Assembly: GCA_020631075.1 (NCBI GenBank)
Contig: JAHDHX010000004.1
Span: 1 to 64,000 of the forward strand
Length of the DNA stretch: 64,000 nt
Source: Candidatus Altimarinota bacterium
GTDB lineage: Bacteria > Patescibacteriota > Gracilibacteria > UBA4473
Direction: 5' to 3'
Shown: in pieces, positions 16,601-26,100 of the stretch
Layout of the letters: every line of letters starts with the position of its first letter
Numbering within the stretch: position 1 is the first letter of the stretch
Made by a program: the position numbers and the translations under genes
Notes under the pieces: generated by a model
What the model was told of the DNA's origin: nothing
What the model saw: the letters and a program-made list of their open reading frames with translations, nothing else
The model's database searches: none

Positions 16601-19099
16601 ATGCAAAGAAACATCATATCGGCTTTGGGGATATTTGCCCTGACGGTGATCGCTACGGCGGGGTACCTGTCGGCGACTGGGCCGACGGCCCCTGCGGGCG
16701 AAGAGGGCTTTAAGAATGCGGCGCGCAAGGTGGCGCTGAAGGAGGGCGCCGTGGTGCAGCAGCTCCCTTCGCGGGAGGTGAGTACCCAAAAAAAGCAGGT
16801 GACACCTATCAAGCTGAACCAGACGGTCGGGAAGCCAACGCTGACCGTGCCCAATATGGATGGAGATACCACCAGTGAAGAATCGTCAGCCACTGGTGCC
16901 GAGCCGACGAATGCTGAGAGCACTGACAGCCCTGCCACCACGCAGGCCACTGGCTCGAGCGGGTCAGCCAGTGGCTCCAGCCTCGGGCTGGAGTATGTGT
17001 TTTCGGTGATGAACCTGACCGAGGGGGGGCAGTTTGCCACGGCGGTGGGGGCGCAGCCCGGTGACTTGTTGCGGTTTGGGTACACGGTGATAGCAGAAGG
17101 CAATGCGACCACCACCGTGGCGCCGAGCTTCGACGTGGGGGGAATGATGCTTGGGGTGGACGTAGTTGACCTGGGCCTGATGACCGTTGCCGATGACACC
17201 CTGACGGGGACTCCTTACACCGACGAGGCGCCATTTGAAAAACAGTATGTGTGGGTGGCTACCGTCAAAGCAGACTGTGGCGGGGTGGACGAGCTGGTCG
17301 TGAAGCCCAACAACGGGGCGACGCAGTTCATAGACTTGCGGAACTGTGACGGTGGCCCCGGGCCGTATGCCAACGGTGTGCTGGACAATCAGTACATTAC
17401 GAATGCGAATTTCACGGTGGAAATCTGTGATGGAATCGGTATCTGTAACACGATGCAGTATGGGGTGAGCTCGGCGGAATTTATAGATTGTCTGGATGAG
17501 CAGGTGATGGAGTTTTTTGGGTCTGACATAGACGCGGGGGAAGAGACGGAAATCAAGCGGTACTGTGCGGAGCAAGTTGACGGCATAGAGGGGGGCGTGG
17601 TGTGCGCGGGGAGCTGTGTCAATGGGGCGGGTACCACGCCCGTGACCACAGGCGAAAATGAGCCAGATGGCAGTGCTGACAACCCTTACCTGGCGGGGTT
17701 TGACGGGACGGTGTCGTATTGCAGCACGGAGGAGATAGGCAAGTGCCAGACGGTGGCTTTTCGCTTTACGCCTGAGGGGGCGGCGAACTTTAGTGCGGAG
17801 GAGTGGCTGGCGCAGAATAATTACCAAGCGTGTGAGACGGATGCGGATTGCCTGGGGGTAATAGAAGGATTTGAACCGACTTGCCCAGTGGGCATGATCG
17901 CCAATGGGGTCACCTGCGAATGCCCTAAGGGGCAAGTAGAACTGGTTGGAGGTGGGTGTGCGTGGGAAGAAACACCTGATTTCATCGTCTGCCCTGAGGG
18001 GACTGAGTTGGTTGAATTCTTAGGGGAGTGCCTGGCGGTGGGTGTGGCTGAACCCGAATGTAGTCCGTTTGAAACCTTCGTCGATGGGGCTTGCGTGTGC
18101 AACGTGGGGCCAGTGGATGAGTATTGCTCTCTGGTAGAGAGCAATGGTGAGTGCATCATGGGGTGCGCGATGCCTTCGGCTGAGGAAGAAGAGGCAGATT
18201 TCATGGTTGAGAATGTGTATCGTGAGGGTGGTAAAGTCGTGATTGAAGCTTGTAACATTGGTGGTGTGACGACTGAAATGGGTTGGATACAAGCCCAAAT
18301 TACGGCCTTTTCTCAAGCGCCTTATAATGGGTTTTACAGTGGAGTTACCAGTGAAGTACAAGTAGAACGTGGCTATGAAAGTGGCTGTGTTGAGTTGTCT
18401 GTCCTCGTGGATGGCCCCTTTATTGATAGCTTAGGGAGCTTAGATATGGTGATTGCACCGTTTCAAGTGACACTCAATGTCTTCACTATCAATGAGTCAA
18501 ACACGGAGAATAACACCCTCACTTTGAGTGGGATTTGCCTGGACGACAATGGCGACTGTGCGACGACATTTGCGCCAGAGAGCCCAACCAGTAGTACGAG
18601 CAGTAGCACCACGGGGAGTAGTAGCACGCCGCCTGCCGCAAACCCTGCGCCCGCTGCGCCTGCGCCAGAGACTGACGCTTACACCGGGCCGACAGACCTG
18701 GCCCCCAAAGCGTGGCTGCTGGAAAACAACGTTGGGGGGCAGTACAAACGCAAGTTGCAGATCTTAGCAGACAATGTGCCCCGCAAAGACACCAGCGCGG
18801 ATGAGATCACGTTTCGATATGATTTCTATGACCTGAATGGGGCGCTGCTGGCGGGGAAAACGGTGGTGTATGAGTGGCCAGAGAGCCTGCAACGGTGGGC
18901 GGACGCGGGGATAGTGCTGAGTGAGAGTGGTTTGCACCTGTTGCTGGCCAATGCGGGGGGCCTGCGGTATGGGGAGTACTATGAACTGGCGGTGACGGTG
19001 GACGTCAATGATGACGAGCCTGAGACCAATGAGGGCAATAACTCCAAAAGTTTCTTTGTCTGTATGCCCCACACGCCCAACGGGATCACCTGTGAGTAG
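16601..19099 (+). CDS. Secreted multidomain Cys-rich protein
   Basis: 832 residues. An N-terminal hydrophobic helix (about 6-25) is a signal peptide or anchor, followed by a Ser/Thr/Ala-rich linker (about 85-127). Residues about 127-252 form a domain shared with the convergent gene at 19200-20408 (GAxPGDxxRFxY near the start, a DCGG motif near the end). Residues about 395-520 are Cys-rich with short EGF/TIL-like spacings (CECPKGQVELVGGGCAWEE, CVCNVGPVDEYC). Two CARDB-like beta domains follow (AVTVDVNDDEPETNEGNNS), separated by a Ser/Thr then Pro/Ala linker. It is likely exposed on the cell surface and adhesive or binding; the function is unknown. The segment 18180-18530 is more AT-rich than the rest. 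Terminators bracket it, so it is a single-gene unit. Confidence 0.85.
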   Translation: MQRNIISALGIFALTVIATAGYLSATGPTAPAGEEGFKNAARKVALKEGAVVQQLPSREVSTQKKQVTPIKLNQTVGKPTLTVPNMDGDTTSEESSATGAEPTNAESTDSPATTQATGSSGSASGSSLGLEYVFSVMNLTEGGQFATAVGAQPGDLLRFGYTVIAEGNATTTVAPSFDVGGMMLGVDVVDLGLMTVADDTLTGTPYTDEAPFEKQYVWVATVKADCGGVDELVVKPNNGATQFIDLRNCDGGPGPYANGVLDNQYITNANFTVEICDGIGICNTMQYGVSSAEFIDCLDEQVMEFFGSDIDAGEETEIKRYCAEQVDGIEGGVVCAGSCVNGAGTTPVTTGENEPDGSADNPYLAGFDGTVSYCSTEEIGKCQTVAFRFTPEGAANFSAEEWLAQNNYQACETDADCLGVIEGFEPTCPVGMIANGVTCECPKGQVELVGGGCAWEETPDFIVCPEGTELVEFLGECLAVGVAEPECSPFETFVDGACVCNVGPVDEYCSLVESNGECIMGCAMPSAEEEEADFMVENVYREGGKVVIEACNIGGVTTEMGWIQAQITAFSQAPYNGFYSGVTSEVQVERGYESGCVELSVLVDGPFIDSLGSLDMVIAPFQVTLNVFTINESNTENNTLTLSGICLDDNGDCATTFAPESPTSSTSSSTTGSSSTPPAANPAPAAPAPETDAYTGPTDLAPKAWLLENNVGGQYKRKLQILADNVPRKDTSADEITFRYDFYDLNGALLAGKTVVYEWPESLQRWADAGIVLSESGLHLLLANAGGLRYGEYYELAVTVDVNDDEPETNEGNNSKSFFVCMPHTPNGITCE

Positions 19100-19130
19100 G
19101 GCCTGTGTCCCCTTCGATGACAAAGATAAT

Positions 19131-19167
19131 ACCCCCCTGACTCAGCCGAGTGAGGGGGGTGATTTTT
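19131..19167. terminator. Terminator between two convergent secreted-protein genes
   Basis: Stem ACCCCCCT/AGGGGGGT (19131-19138 / 19153-19160) with an inner CTC/GAG pairing, then TTTTT on the + strand. Confidence 0.85.
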
Positions 19168-19199
19168 GCTTCGTGGCGCACGGTAAGAGGCGGTAGGCC

Positions 19200-20408
19200 C
19201 TACTCGATGATGTGCACGCCGCTGGACATGATGGTGCTCAGGTCGCTGCGGCAGACTTCGAGGGAGTAGTCGAAGAGGGCGAGCATCATGAAGGGTTCGA
19301 CGTCGGTGGCGGTGGGGGCGTACCAGTCGGAACTTTCACCCCCTACGTGGAGCTGCATACGGCGGATTTCTGGATGAGGGTTGGTGGTGCCAGTCAGCGT
19401 GTCCCAGTAGCCAGGGCCAGCGGCGGGGAAGTCGAGGATGACTGTCTCGCAGGTGTCTGAGGTGGTGGCGGCCATGGGGCTCGGGTGGCTGCTGGTCGGT
19501 GTGCCTGCGGTGGGGCAATCGGTCAAGGGGATGACAATAGCTTGCCCAGTATCAATGCTCAGTGACATATTTGATTTCCCACCACAGTCTTGCTCAACCC
19601 GTGCAAACAGTGAAAAGGTATGGTCAAATTTGTCAGTAAAGTTTTTTTGGTATCCGCCGACAATGTTACCATTCGCTTTGAGGAGACCGCTATCTATGAT
19701 TTCTGCGGCTGGAGTGAGGTGCTGTGCGTGGAATTGCGGCATGACAGACTGTGCGATGTCACTCTGCACTCGGTAATCAAAACGGATCACGTCCCCTGGC
19801 TTAGCACCGACAATCGACGCGTCGCGGTTCGCTTGTGAGGTGTTGAGGCTTTCAAATGTGACTTCTAAATTTGAATTTTGAGATGAAACGGGTGTAGGAG
19901 ATGAAGTGGTGTGGCTGTTCGCCTCAGGCATGGTGGCCTTTACTGGACTGGCGTGAGTGACTGCCTGTGAGCCTGTGGTGTGGCGTGCGGATGCGTAGTC
20001 ATAGGCGCTGTGTCCCTGGTGGGCGGCCATCAGTTTGGCTTTGAGCGGGACGTAGGGCCGTGGGGTAAACGGTTGGCTGGTAGGGGTTTCGACTGCGGGG
20101 CGGATAGCCGTGTCGCAGTCATTGCTGGCGATGATGCGTCGCACCCCCGCGCCCTCCAGACTGCGGAGGCACTTGTGCGGGCGGTAGTGGCCGTCCATCA
20201 AGTGAGGACCGTTGGCCCCTGCGCGCAGGGCGCGGGTCTGCAGGGCGCGCTCGAGGGAGAGGGGCTCGGTGCCGAGTGAAATTACTTTTTTGGGGCCGTC
20301 GTCCTCGGCCAGAGACTGGTCGAGCAGGGTGTATCCCCCCGCCAGCAAGCCCAGCACAAACAGGCCCAGCGTGAGCCGACGAAACGAAAACGAGAACAGG
20401 GTGATCAT
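19200..20408 (-). CDS. Secreted protein sharing a domain with the convergent 832-aa protein
   Basis: 402 residues from ATG 20408 (MITLFSFSFRRLTLGLFVLG), which gives a basic, hydrophobic signal/anchor. An upstream extension of the open frame runs over ribH in antisense and is rejected. Residues about 40-100 contain two Cys, and 105-180 are a Ser/Thr/Pro linker. Residues about 180-300 align with residues 127-252 of the convergent neighbour: LEVTFESLN vs LEYVFSVMN, GAKPGDVIRFDY vs GAQPGDLLRFGY, VEQDCGG vs VKADCGG, IPLTDCP vs IDLRNCD. The C-terminal ~90 residues are unique. Function unknown; probably surface exposed. It is divergent from ribH with about 90 bp between them. Confidence 0.85.
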   Translation of the reverse strand: MITLFSFSFRRLTLGLFVLGLLAGGYTLLDQSLAEDDGPKKVISLGTEPLSLERALQTRALRAGANGPHLMDGHYRPHKCLRSLEGAGVRRIIASNDCDTAIRPAVETPTSQPFTPRPYVPLKAKLMAAHQGHSAYDYASARHTTGSQAVTHASPVKATMPEANSHTTSSPTPVSSQNSNLEVTFESLNTSQANRDASIVGAKPGDVIRFDYRVQSDIAQSVMPQFHAQHLTPAAEIIDSGLLKANGNIVGGYQKNFTDKFDHTFSLFARVEQDCGGKSNMSLSIDTGQAIVIPLTDCPTAGTPTSSHPSPMAATTSDTCETVILDFPAAGPGYWDTLTGTTNPHPEIRRMQLHVGGESSDWYAPTATDVEPFMMLALFDYSLEVCRSDLSTIMSSGVHIIE

Positions 20409-20501
20409 GACAGTAGAAGCAAAATAAATCTGAGTAGTATAGCGGAAAAATTGCGGGAATTCAACTCGCGCTGCTGGGGGTGGGGCCCTACAGTGCGGGG
20501 G

Positions 20502-20903
20502 ATGATTATCGTGGTGGTGGCGGAATTTAACGCGGAGGTGACGGAGCAGCTCGCCGACGGCGCGGTGGCGGAGCTGCAGCAGGCGGGCATGGCCCATAAA
20601 CTGGTGCGGGTGCCGGGAGCGATAGAGCTGGTGGCGGCGGCGGACCTGGCCGTGCAGAGCTACCCCCAGGCGCAGGCCGTCGTGTGCCTCGGGTGTGTGG
20701 TGCAGGGGGAAACTGACCATTACCAGTATGTGATGGACACCGTCAGCCGTGGGCTGACGCTGGCGACGGTCACCCACAGTGTGCCGATGGTGCACGGGGT
20801 GCTGTGCTGCCGCACCCCCGAGCAGGCTCATGCCCGCGCGCACCTCGGGCGGGAGTATGCTCAAACGGCCCTGACCATGGCGCGGACGATGCCCTTGCTG
20901 TAG
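20502..20903 (+). CDS. ribH: 6,7-dimethyl-8-ribityllumazine synthase
   Basis: 133 residues from ATG 20502 (MIIVVVAEFN), slightly short for the family. Motifs: AEFNAEVTEQLADGA, VRVPGAIELVAAA, CLGCVVQGETDHYQYV (canonical LGxVIRGxTxHFxxV), PMVHGVLCCRTPEQA and the C-terminal helix REYAQTALTMA. The enzyme condenses 5-amino-6-ribitylaminouracil with 3,4-dihydroxy-2-butanone 4-phosphate to form lumazine. The substrate-binding His (DHYQY) is present; the usual Arg next to it is Gln (VVQGET). ribB, which makes the second substrate, follows about 110 bp downstream. No FMN riboswitch is seen upstream. Confidence 0.93.
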   Translation: MIIVVVAEFNAEVTEQLADGAVAELQQAGMAHKLVRVPGAIELVAAADLAVQSYPQAQAVVCLGCVVQGETDHYQYVMDTVSRGLTLATVTHSVPMVHGVLCCRTPEQAHARAHLGREYAQTALTMARTMPLL

Positions 20904-21016
20904 GGGGTTTTGGTGGGGGGAGTCCCCTCCTCTGCTTGGCTCTATCTGGTAGTGGTGCTGTTCCCTTCTCTGATTTACTTCTCTGTTGTTTCTGCTGTGT
21001 TCTCTCCCCTTCTCTT

Positions 21017-21649
21017 ATGACCATCCACGCTGCTGACCTGAGCCCAATGACTGACGTGTTGTCGGCGCTCAAAAATGGTGATCTGATCCTCGTGCATGAC
21101 CCTGACCGTGAGGAGGAAGCGGACCTGATGGTACTGGCGGAGGGGGTGACGGCGGAGACAGTCAACACGTTGCTGACGCGTGGGAAGGGGCTGATATGTG
21201 TGGCGTGTAGTGGCGCGGTGTGTGACCGCTTGCAGCTGCCGCTGATGGTGCAGGTAAACGAGAACCTGCACGGGACGAACTTTACGTTGTCGGTCGATGC
21301 GCGGGAGGGGATAACCACTGGGGTGAGTGCGCCTGACCGCGCCCTGACGATGCGGCGGCTGGCGGCGGGTGACGCTTCGCCGCGGGACTTCGTGCGGCCT
21401 GGGCATACCTTCCCCCTGCGCGCTATGCCCCTGACCGAGCGGTTTGGCCACACGGAGTGCGCCGTAGCCCTGGCCGAGATGTGCGGTGGGCAGCCCGTGG
21501 TGGTGATATGCGAGGTGCTGGACGACCAGGGCGAAAAAGCCAGCTGGCCCCAAGTGCAGGCGCTGGCGGCCGAACTAGGGTGCCCGATCACTGACATGGG
21601 GGCGTGTCGGGCGGCGATTGCTTCGCACTATAAGGTGGATGTGTGCTAG
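21017..21649 (+). CDS. ribB: 3,4-dihydroxy-2-butanone 4-phosphate synthase
   Basis: 210 residues from ATG 21017 (MTIHAADLSPMTD); the upstream open frame is a shadow over ribH. Motifs: DPDREEEADLMVLAEG (active-site Asp/Glu and Arg), GLICVACSG, TNFTLSVDAREGITTGVSAPDRALTM, RPGHTFPLRA and ERFGHTECAVALAEM. It converts ribulose 5-phosphate to DHBP plus formate. It is a stand-alone RibB without a fused GTP cyclohydrolase II (RibA) domain. The DHBP made here feeds RibH, encoded just upstream, so the two form a small riboflavin operon. RibA, RibD and RibE are not in the window. Confidence 0.95.
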   Translation: MTIHAADLSPMTDVLSALKNGDLILVHDPDREEEADLMVLAEGVTAETVNTLLTRGKGLICVACSGAVCDRLQLPLMVQVNENLHGTNFTLSVDAREGITTGVSAPDRALTMRRLAAGDASPRDFVRPGHTFPLRAMPLTERFGHTECAVALAEMCGGQPVVVICEVLDDQGEKASWPQVQALAAELGCPITDMGACRAAIASHYKVDVC

Positions 21650-21693
21650 AAAGTTGGTGTTGCGGAGAGGATGTTCTTACAGCAATTCAGATC

Positions 21694-21975
21694 TTAGTAG
21701 GGATCCGCGCTGGTGGAGGTGAGCTCGATGATCTTGCCCCAGAGGTGGATGAGCTTGTCGGTGGCGAGCATGGAGTCGTGGATGAGTGCGGTGAGCTGGG
21801 CGAGGTCGGCCCCGGTGTCACTCAGGACTTGGTGCTCGGAATGGTGGTGATGCTGGTGTCGCTCACGCCTTTGGGCGGTGACGAGGCGGGTGCGCTCTTC
21901 CAGCAGCTTCAGGATGCCTGCGTCGGTGTGGGCGATCTGTTGCTGGAGGCTGCGGCGGGGGGAAGGAGCACTCAT
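21694..21975 (-). CDS. Small helical protein, chorismate-mutase type II-like
   Basis: 93 residues. The pattern LQQQIAHTDAGILKLLEERTRLV resembles helix 1 of AroQ-type chorismate mutase (IDxIDxxLLxLLxERxxL), and IHLWGKIIELTSTS resembles its last helix. Most catalytic positions (first Arg, Lys, DxRE, terminal Gln) are not conserved and a HHHH run replaces the middle region, so enzymatic activity is doubtful. Its ATG overlaps the rsmI stop (ATGA at 21972-21975), which indicates translational coupling with rsmI. It could be a degenerate or non-catalytic relative, or just a helical bundle with chance likeness. Confidence 0.5.
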   Translation of the reverse strand: MSAPSPRRSLQQQIAHTDAGILKLLEERTRLVTAQRRERHQHHHHSEHQVLSDTGADLAQLTALIHDSMLATDKLIHLWGKIIELTSTSADPY

Positions 21976-22661
21976 GACTGGGGGGGCAAAGAGAAGCGGC
22001 GGGGGGCGATGAGGATGACGAATTCGCCCCGAATGCGGTCAGGTGTGAAATGGTCGGCCAGGGCCGACACGGGGCCGCGGAAGACTTCCTCGTGGAGCTT
22101 GGTGAGCTCACGCCCGACCACCACGATCCGCTCGGGGGGGAGGTGCTGGGGGAGCTCTTGCAAGAGGCGTGGGAAGCGGTGGACGGACTCATAAAACGCG
22201 ACGGTGATGTCGCTGTCAGTCAGTGACTGGAGCAGGGTCTGGCGGCCTTTTTTATGCGGGAGGAAGCCCTCAAACCGAAAGCGGTTGACGGGGATGCCCG
22301 CCACCGCCAAGCAGGCCGTGAGTGCCGAGGGCCCCGGCACGGTGACGATCTGGGCCCCTGCGCCCAAAAATGCCTGCAGCAAGCGAAACCCTGGGTCGGA
22401 GATGCCCGGAGTGCCTGCGTCGGTGACGTACCCGATGTGGCTGAGCCCCGCGCACCGTCGCACCAGTGCGGCCAGCTGGCCCTGACTGGTGCGGGCGTGG
22501 AAGGGTGCTAAGGGGACTTCGAGGCCGTAGTGCTGCAGTAGACGGCGTGTGTGGCGGGTGTCCTCACACAAGAGGAGCTGGACAGACTGCAGCGTGGCGA
22601 CTGCCCGATGGGTCAGGTCGCCCAGGTTGCCGATGGGGGTGGCGATGACGGAGAGTTGCAT
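21972..22661 (-). CDS. rsmI: 16S rRNA (cytidine-1402-2'-O)-methyltransferase
   Basis: 229 residues from ATG 22661 (MQLSVIATPIGNLGDLTHRA). Motifs: ATPIGNLGDLT, LLCEDTRHTRRLL, YVTDAGTPGISDPGF, TVPGPSALTACLAVAGIP, FEGFLPHKKGRQ, FYESVHRF and GRELTKLHEEVFRG. These are diagnostic for RsmI of the tetrapyrrole-methylase fold, which methylates the ribose of C1402 in the ribosomal P site using SAM. It lacks the long C-terminal extension of some homologues. It is followed by the overlapping small helical ORF. The 485 bp upstream contain no clear gene and may include its leader. Confidence 0.96.
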   Translation of the reverse strand: MQLSVIATPIGNLGDLTHRAVATLQSVQLLLCEDTRHTRRLLQHYGLEVPLAPFHARTSQGQLAALVRRCAGLSHIGYVTDAGTPGISDPGFRLLQAFLGAGAQIVTVPGPSALTACLAVAGIPVNRFRFEGFLPHKKGRQTLLQSLTDSDITVAFYESVHRFPRLLQELPQHLPPERIVVVGRELTKLHEEVFRGPVSALADHFTPDRIRGEFVILIAPRRFSLPPQS

Positions 22662-23146
22662 GGTCGGGGTCAGTGTAGGCGGTGGGGGGAGGATAGGAAA
22701 ATGAGATTGGGTGGGGGGGGGGAAAAGTCGACCAAATAGCGCGCGGGGCAGTCCGCTGGAAAGTCTGCGGGAAAGCGAACCGTGGTTCGTTGTCGCAGCT
22801 GGATCACTCCGCTGCGGCTTTTTGGGGCTTGGTCGCCCCAAAGGCGCGCTGCTTCGTCGCTGGGTGATTTCGCCGTAGGTCGCTCATCGCTCCCGACTAG
22901 CTCAATCACCGCTCCTCTTTCCTCGGCGATCGCTTGGGTGTGAGTGAGGTGGCGCGATCACCTCGGAGGACGGCATCTGCATTCAAGCAACAATCACCTG
23001 TCACCCTTGAAAACGATCGCTGTGGTTTGTCCTTCCGAGGGTCGGACAGCGATGGCGACGCAATCACTTGGGAGGTGTATGTGAGTGGTTTTGTGGACTG
23101 CGGCAGCGAACCATCGTGGGACAGTTTTAGGGTGTTGTTTACACTC
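22662..23146. other. 485-bp region rich in GATCG words and hairpins, no confident gene
   Basis: It lies between two minus-strand genes. On the minus strand it carries repeated variants of GCGATCGC/GTGATCGC/GTGATTG, near-repeats such as GCGATCGCTTGGG and GCAATCACTTGGG (read on the + strand), and hairpins such as GGGGC(G)ACCAAGCCCC and CGAACC/GGTTCG. Two open minus frames (22670-22909 and 22906-23160) lack recognisable proteins. It could be a structured RNA, a decayed repeat or a long rsmI leader. Confidence 0.45.
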
Positions 23147-26100
23147 CTACATTGCATCAAGCACCTCTTTGTATTTTTGCGCGATGTCTACGCATTCATT
23201 TTTGATTTCTGTCGAAGTATTTCTGTAAACTCCTGATGTCTGCTGTGGCATTGATTTCATAAAATGAATGAATGCCTCTATTATTTCTTGGTTGTTTTTA
23301 ATGTATTCAGTGTCATTTAGTTTTTCGAGATTGCAGAGGGAGAGGAATTCGTCTTCGGAGAGATCAAGTGGCTCTTCGAATAAGTAAATGAAAACTAATT
23401 GTATATAAGAGAAAAAATCTTCTCGGTGTTCTTTAGGGAAAGTTTGTACTACTTCATTTTTTGGATTATCATGAAAATATTTATTTATCGATATGTTTTT
23501 TTTGAATATTTCTTTTCGAATGATTGTTTCAAGATGTGTGACGACTTCTTTAGCGTGAGAATAGAAGGGATCATCGGAACATATGCTATAGTCATGGATA
23601 AATTCTGATAAATGACCAAAATCATCTGCGTCACGGAAGCAATCGGTGATGAACCAGTAGATTTTTTTTGCGTGAATTTCTAACTCTTTTAGCTCCTCTG
23701 CGGAGGCGTGGCCAGGGGAAACGAGGCTGAAGAACTCTTGGCGAGTGAAGGAAGTGAAGTCGCCGAAATTTTTTGTGTTCCAGTTTTTAAATTGATCGTA
23801 CTTTGTGTTCCAAAAATCTTTAAGAGATTCTAGTTCTATGTTGTTAATTAATTCCAAAGAAGAATCATCCAGTTGTGTGGCATTCTCTTTTGACAGCTGC
23901 TCTCTATGAATATCTGACAGTCGGTTGGTCACATTCATACAATTTTTAAAGAACTCATTGTCGCCTGACAGAAGAAATTCTTCATATTCATCATTAAAAT
24001 TATTGTTATTTTGAAGAGATATATTTCTTAAAAACTCTGTGATGCGTGAAAATATCTGCCAATCGTCACTCGTGAAGCCTTCAGGAATTTTTTCTAACTT
24101 AATGTAGAATAAAAAATCTTCAATATCAGTGTAAGCGAGTCCGTTTGGATAGGTGTCTAATTCCCAAGATGTAAAATGTGTATGAACGTTTAACCAGAAA
24201 CTTAAAAGAGGCTCGGGGTTTTCAGTCTTGGCATCTGGGGCATATGTACGGTTTTCATCAGTATTGCTGGTTTCTGGATAGTTCAAGAGGGCTTGTGTCA
24301 GCACCTCATTAGCATGCTGAAGTAGCGGATAGAATTCGTGCTCTGTGGAAATGCCTATAGGCTCAAGCTTATTATGCTCTGCCATATCAAGAGTGTGGGT
24401 AATATATTTTTTTACGTATTCAAGATTTGCCTTTTCTTGCAACATTAACTCATCTGCATTTTTACATTTTATAATTTCCTCAAAATTATAATTATGAAAA
24501 TTATTTAAAACAATGCCGTCAGATTCCAGCCAATTTTTAAAATTATAGTAATAATTGTGAACAAATAGATCTCTTCGCACTATCCGAGCTTTTTCTGCTT
24601 CAATTTTATCTTTCAGATTTTTTAATTGTTTGTACATTTTGGTGTCTTTGTAGGCGTTTTTTTTGAACTCTATATCTTCTTCCATTCTTTTGTCGGCGTT
24701 CAATCGTTCTTGGCGGTCTTGACGGGCTTCTTCTGCTTTTTTGAATTGTCGAACGTGGTAGGCGACTTGCTGCTGCCAGTGGGAGAGCTTGCCGTCAGGT
24801 TTGTAGGAAATGGGAAGGTTATCGTAGCGATCTTGGAGGTTGTAGAGCTCTAAAATTTGCTGCTGGGCATTGGGGTTGTTTTCGGAAAGATCGAGCTGGA
24901 GGAGGGCTTTTTGCTGGTCGGGGGAGGATGATTTTAGAATGTAGTTGAAATCTTGGCTGGAAAGCTGGCGCGGGATGGGGCCGCCGAAGAGGGTTTCGGC
25001 TTTGGTGAGGTCGGCGCGGGAAAGGTTTAGGCCCTGGAAGACATTGTCACTGCCACGGAGGAAGGGCAGCTGGGCGAAGAACTGCTTGGTGGGGTTGTCT
25101 GGGTCGGTGGTGGTGGCGTCCTCCTGCTGGCGGAGGCGCAGTGCCAGTGCGTAGAGGGCGGGGTCGTCAAGCAGGGCGCGGGTGCCAGAGAGTGGTGAGT
25201 CGAACCGATTACGCCCATGGCGGCGGTGTGGCATGAGGCCGTGGGGCTGGGTGGCTTCGAGGAAGGCTTGCAGAGCGCCCGTGGTGGCGTTGCGGGAGAG
25301 GACGCCAAAGCGTAAGAGTTGCTCAAACAGTTGGGCGAAGGCGGGTACGAACTGAAACATGGACTGGTCCGTATCAGGGGTGTAGTCGGTGCCGTTGAGC
25401 TGGATGCGTTCGTGGGACTGGTAGTTGCGGGGGTGGTTGCTGTGCTGGCTGTGACTGGTGAGCGTGGTGTAGCGGGTGGTGTCTTGCTGAAAGAAGGCCT
25501 GAATGCGGGGTTTGAGGGTGATGTCATAGAATGACTGCAGCTGGGGGGTGATGGCTGCTTCGGCTTCAGTGGGGAGGGCGGCGAGGGCGGTGCCGATCTG
25601 TTGGGACTTGGTAATGAAAGCTGCCCCTGGGGTGAGGCGGGAAAACTCGCTGTCGCCGAGGAGCGACTGGACTTCGGTCAGGGCGCGAGTGAGCGTGGTG
25701 GCGGCTTCGTCGGGGTGCTGGGTGAGCTGGTGCGTGAGGAGGCTGGCGGGGGCGTCAGCGCGCTGCTGCAGGGCGATGTGCGTGAGGGCGGTCAAAACGT
25801 TTTGCTGAGCGGGGGTGACGTGTGGCAGGGCCGCTGTGAGGGCGTGGGCCCACTGGCCAGAGTGGTAGAACTGAAAGTAGGTGGCTGGGTCGCGCTGCCG
25901 CAGGCCGTCAAGCGCGGGGAGGAGCTGGCCGCTGTCGTGTGCGGCGGCGAGGGCGTCGAGCAGGGGGGTGAGCACCTTCGGTGTGGGCGCCAAGGCCGGC
26001 AGGAGCTGGCACACGAGGGGGAGGAGCTGTGCGGGGGGGACGCTGGCGGTGAAATCTGTGAGACGTTCAGCAAGAATTCCGTCTATGCTGGTTTTTTTCA

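Noticed and set aside
20409-20501. FMN riboswitch upstream of ribH
   Set aside because: Only ~90 bp between divergent genes, and none of the conserved RFN-element segments (AGGGYGAAAxxYC etc.) is visible.
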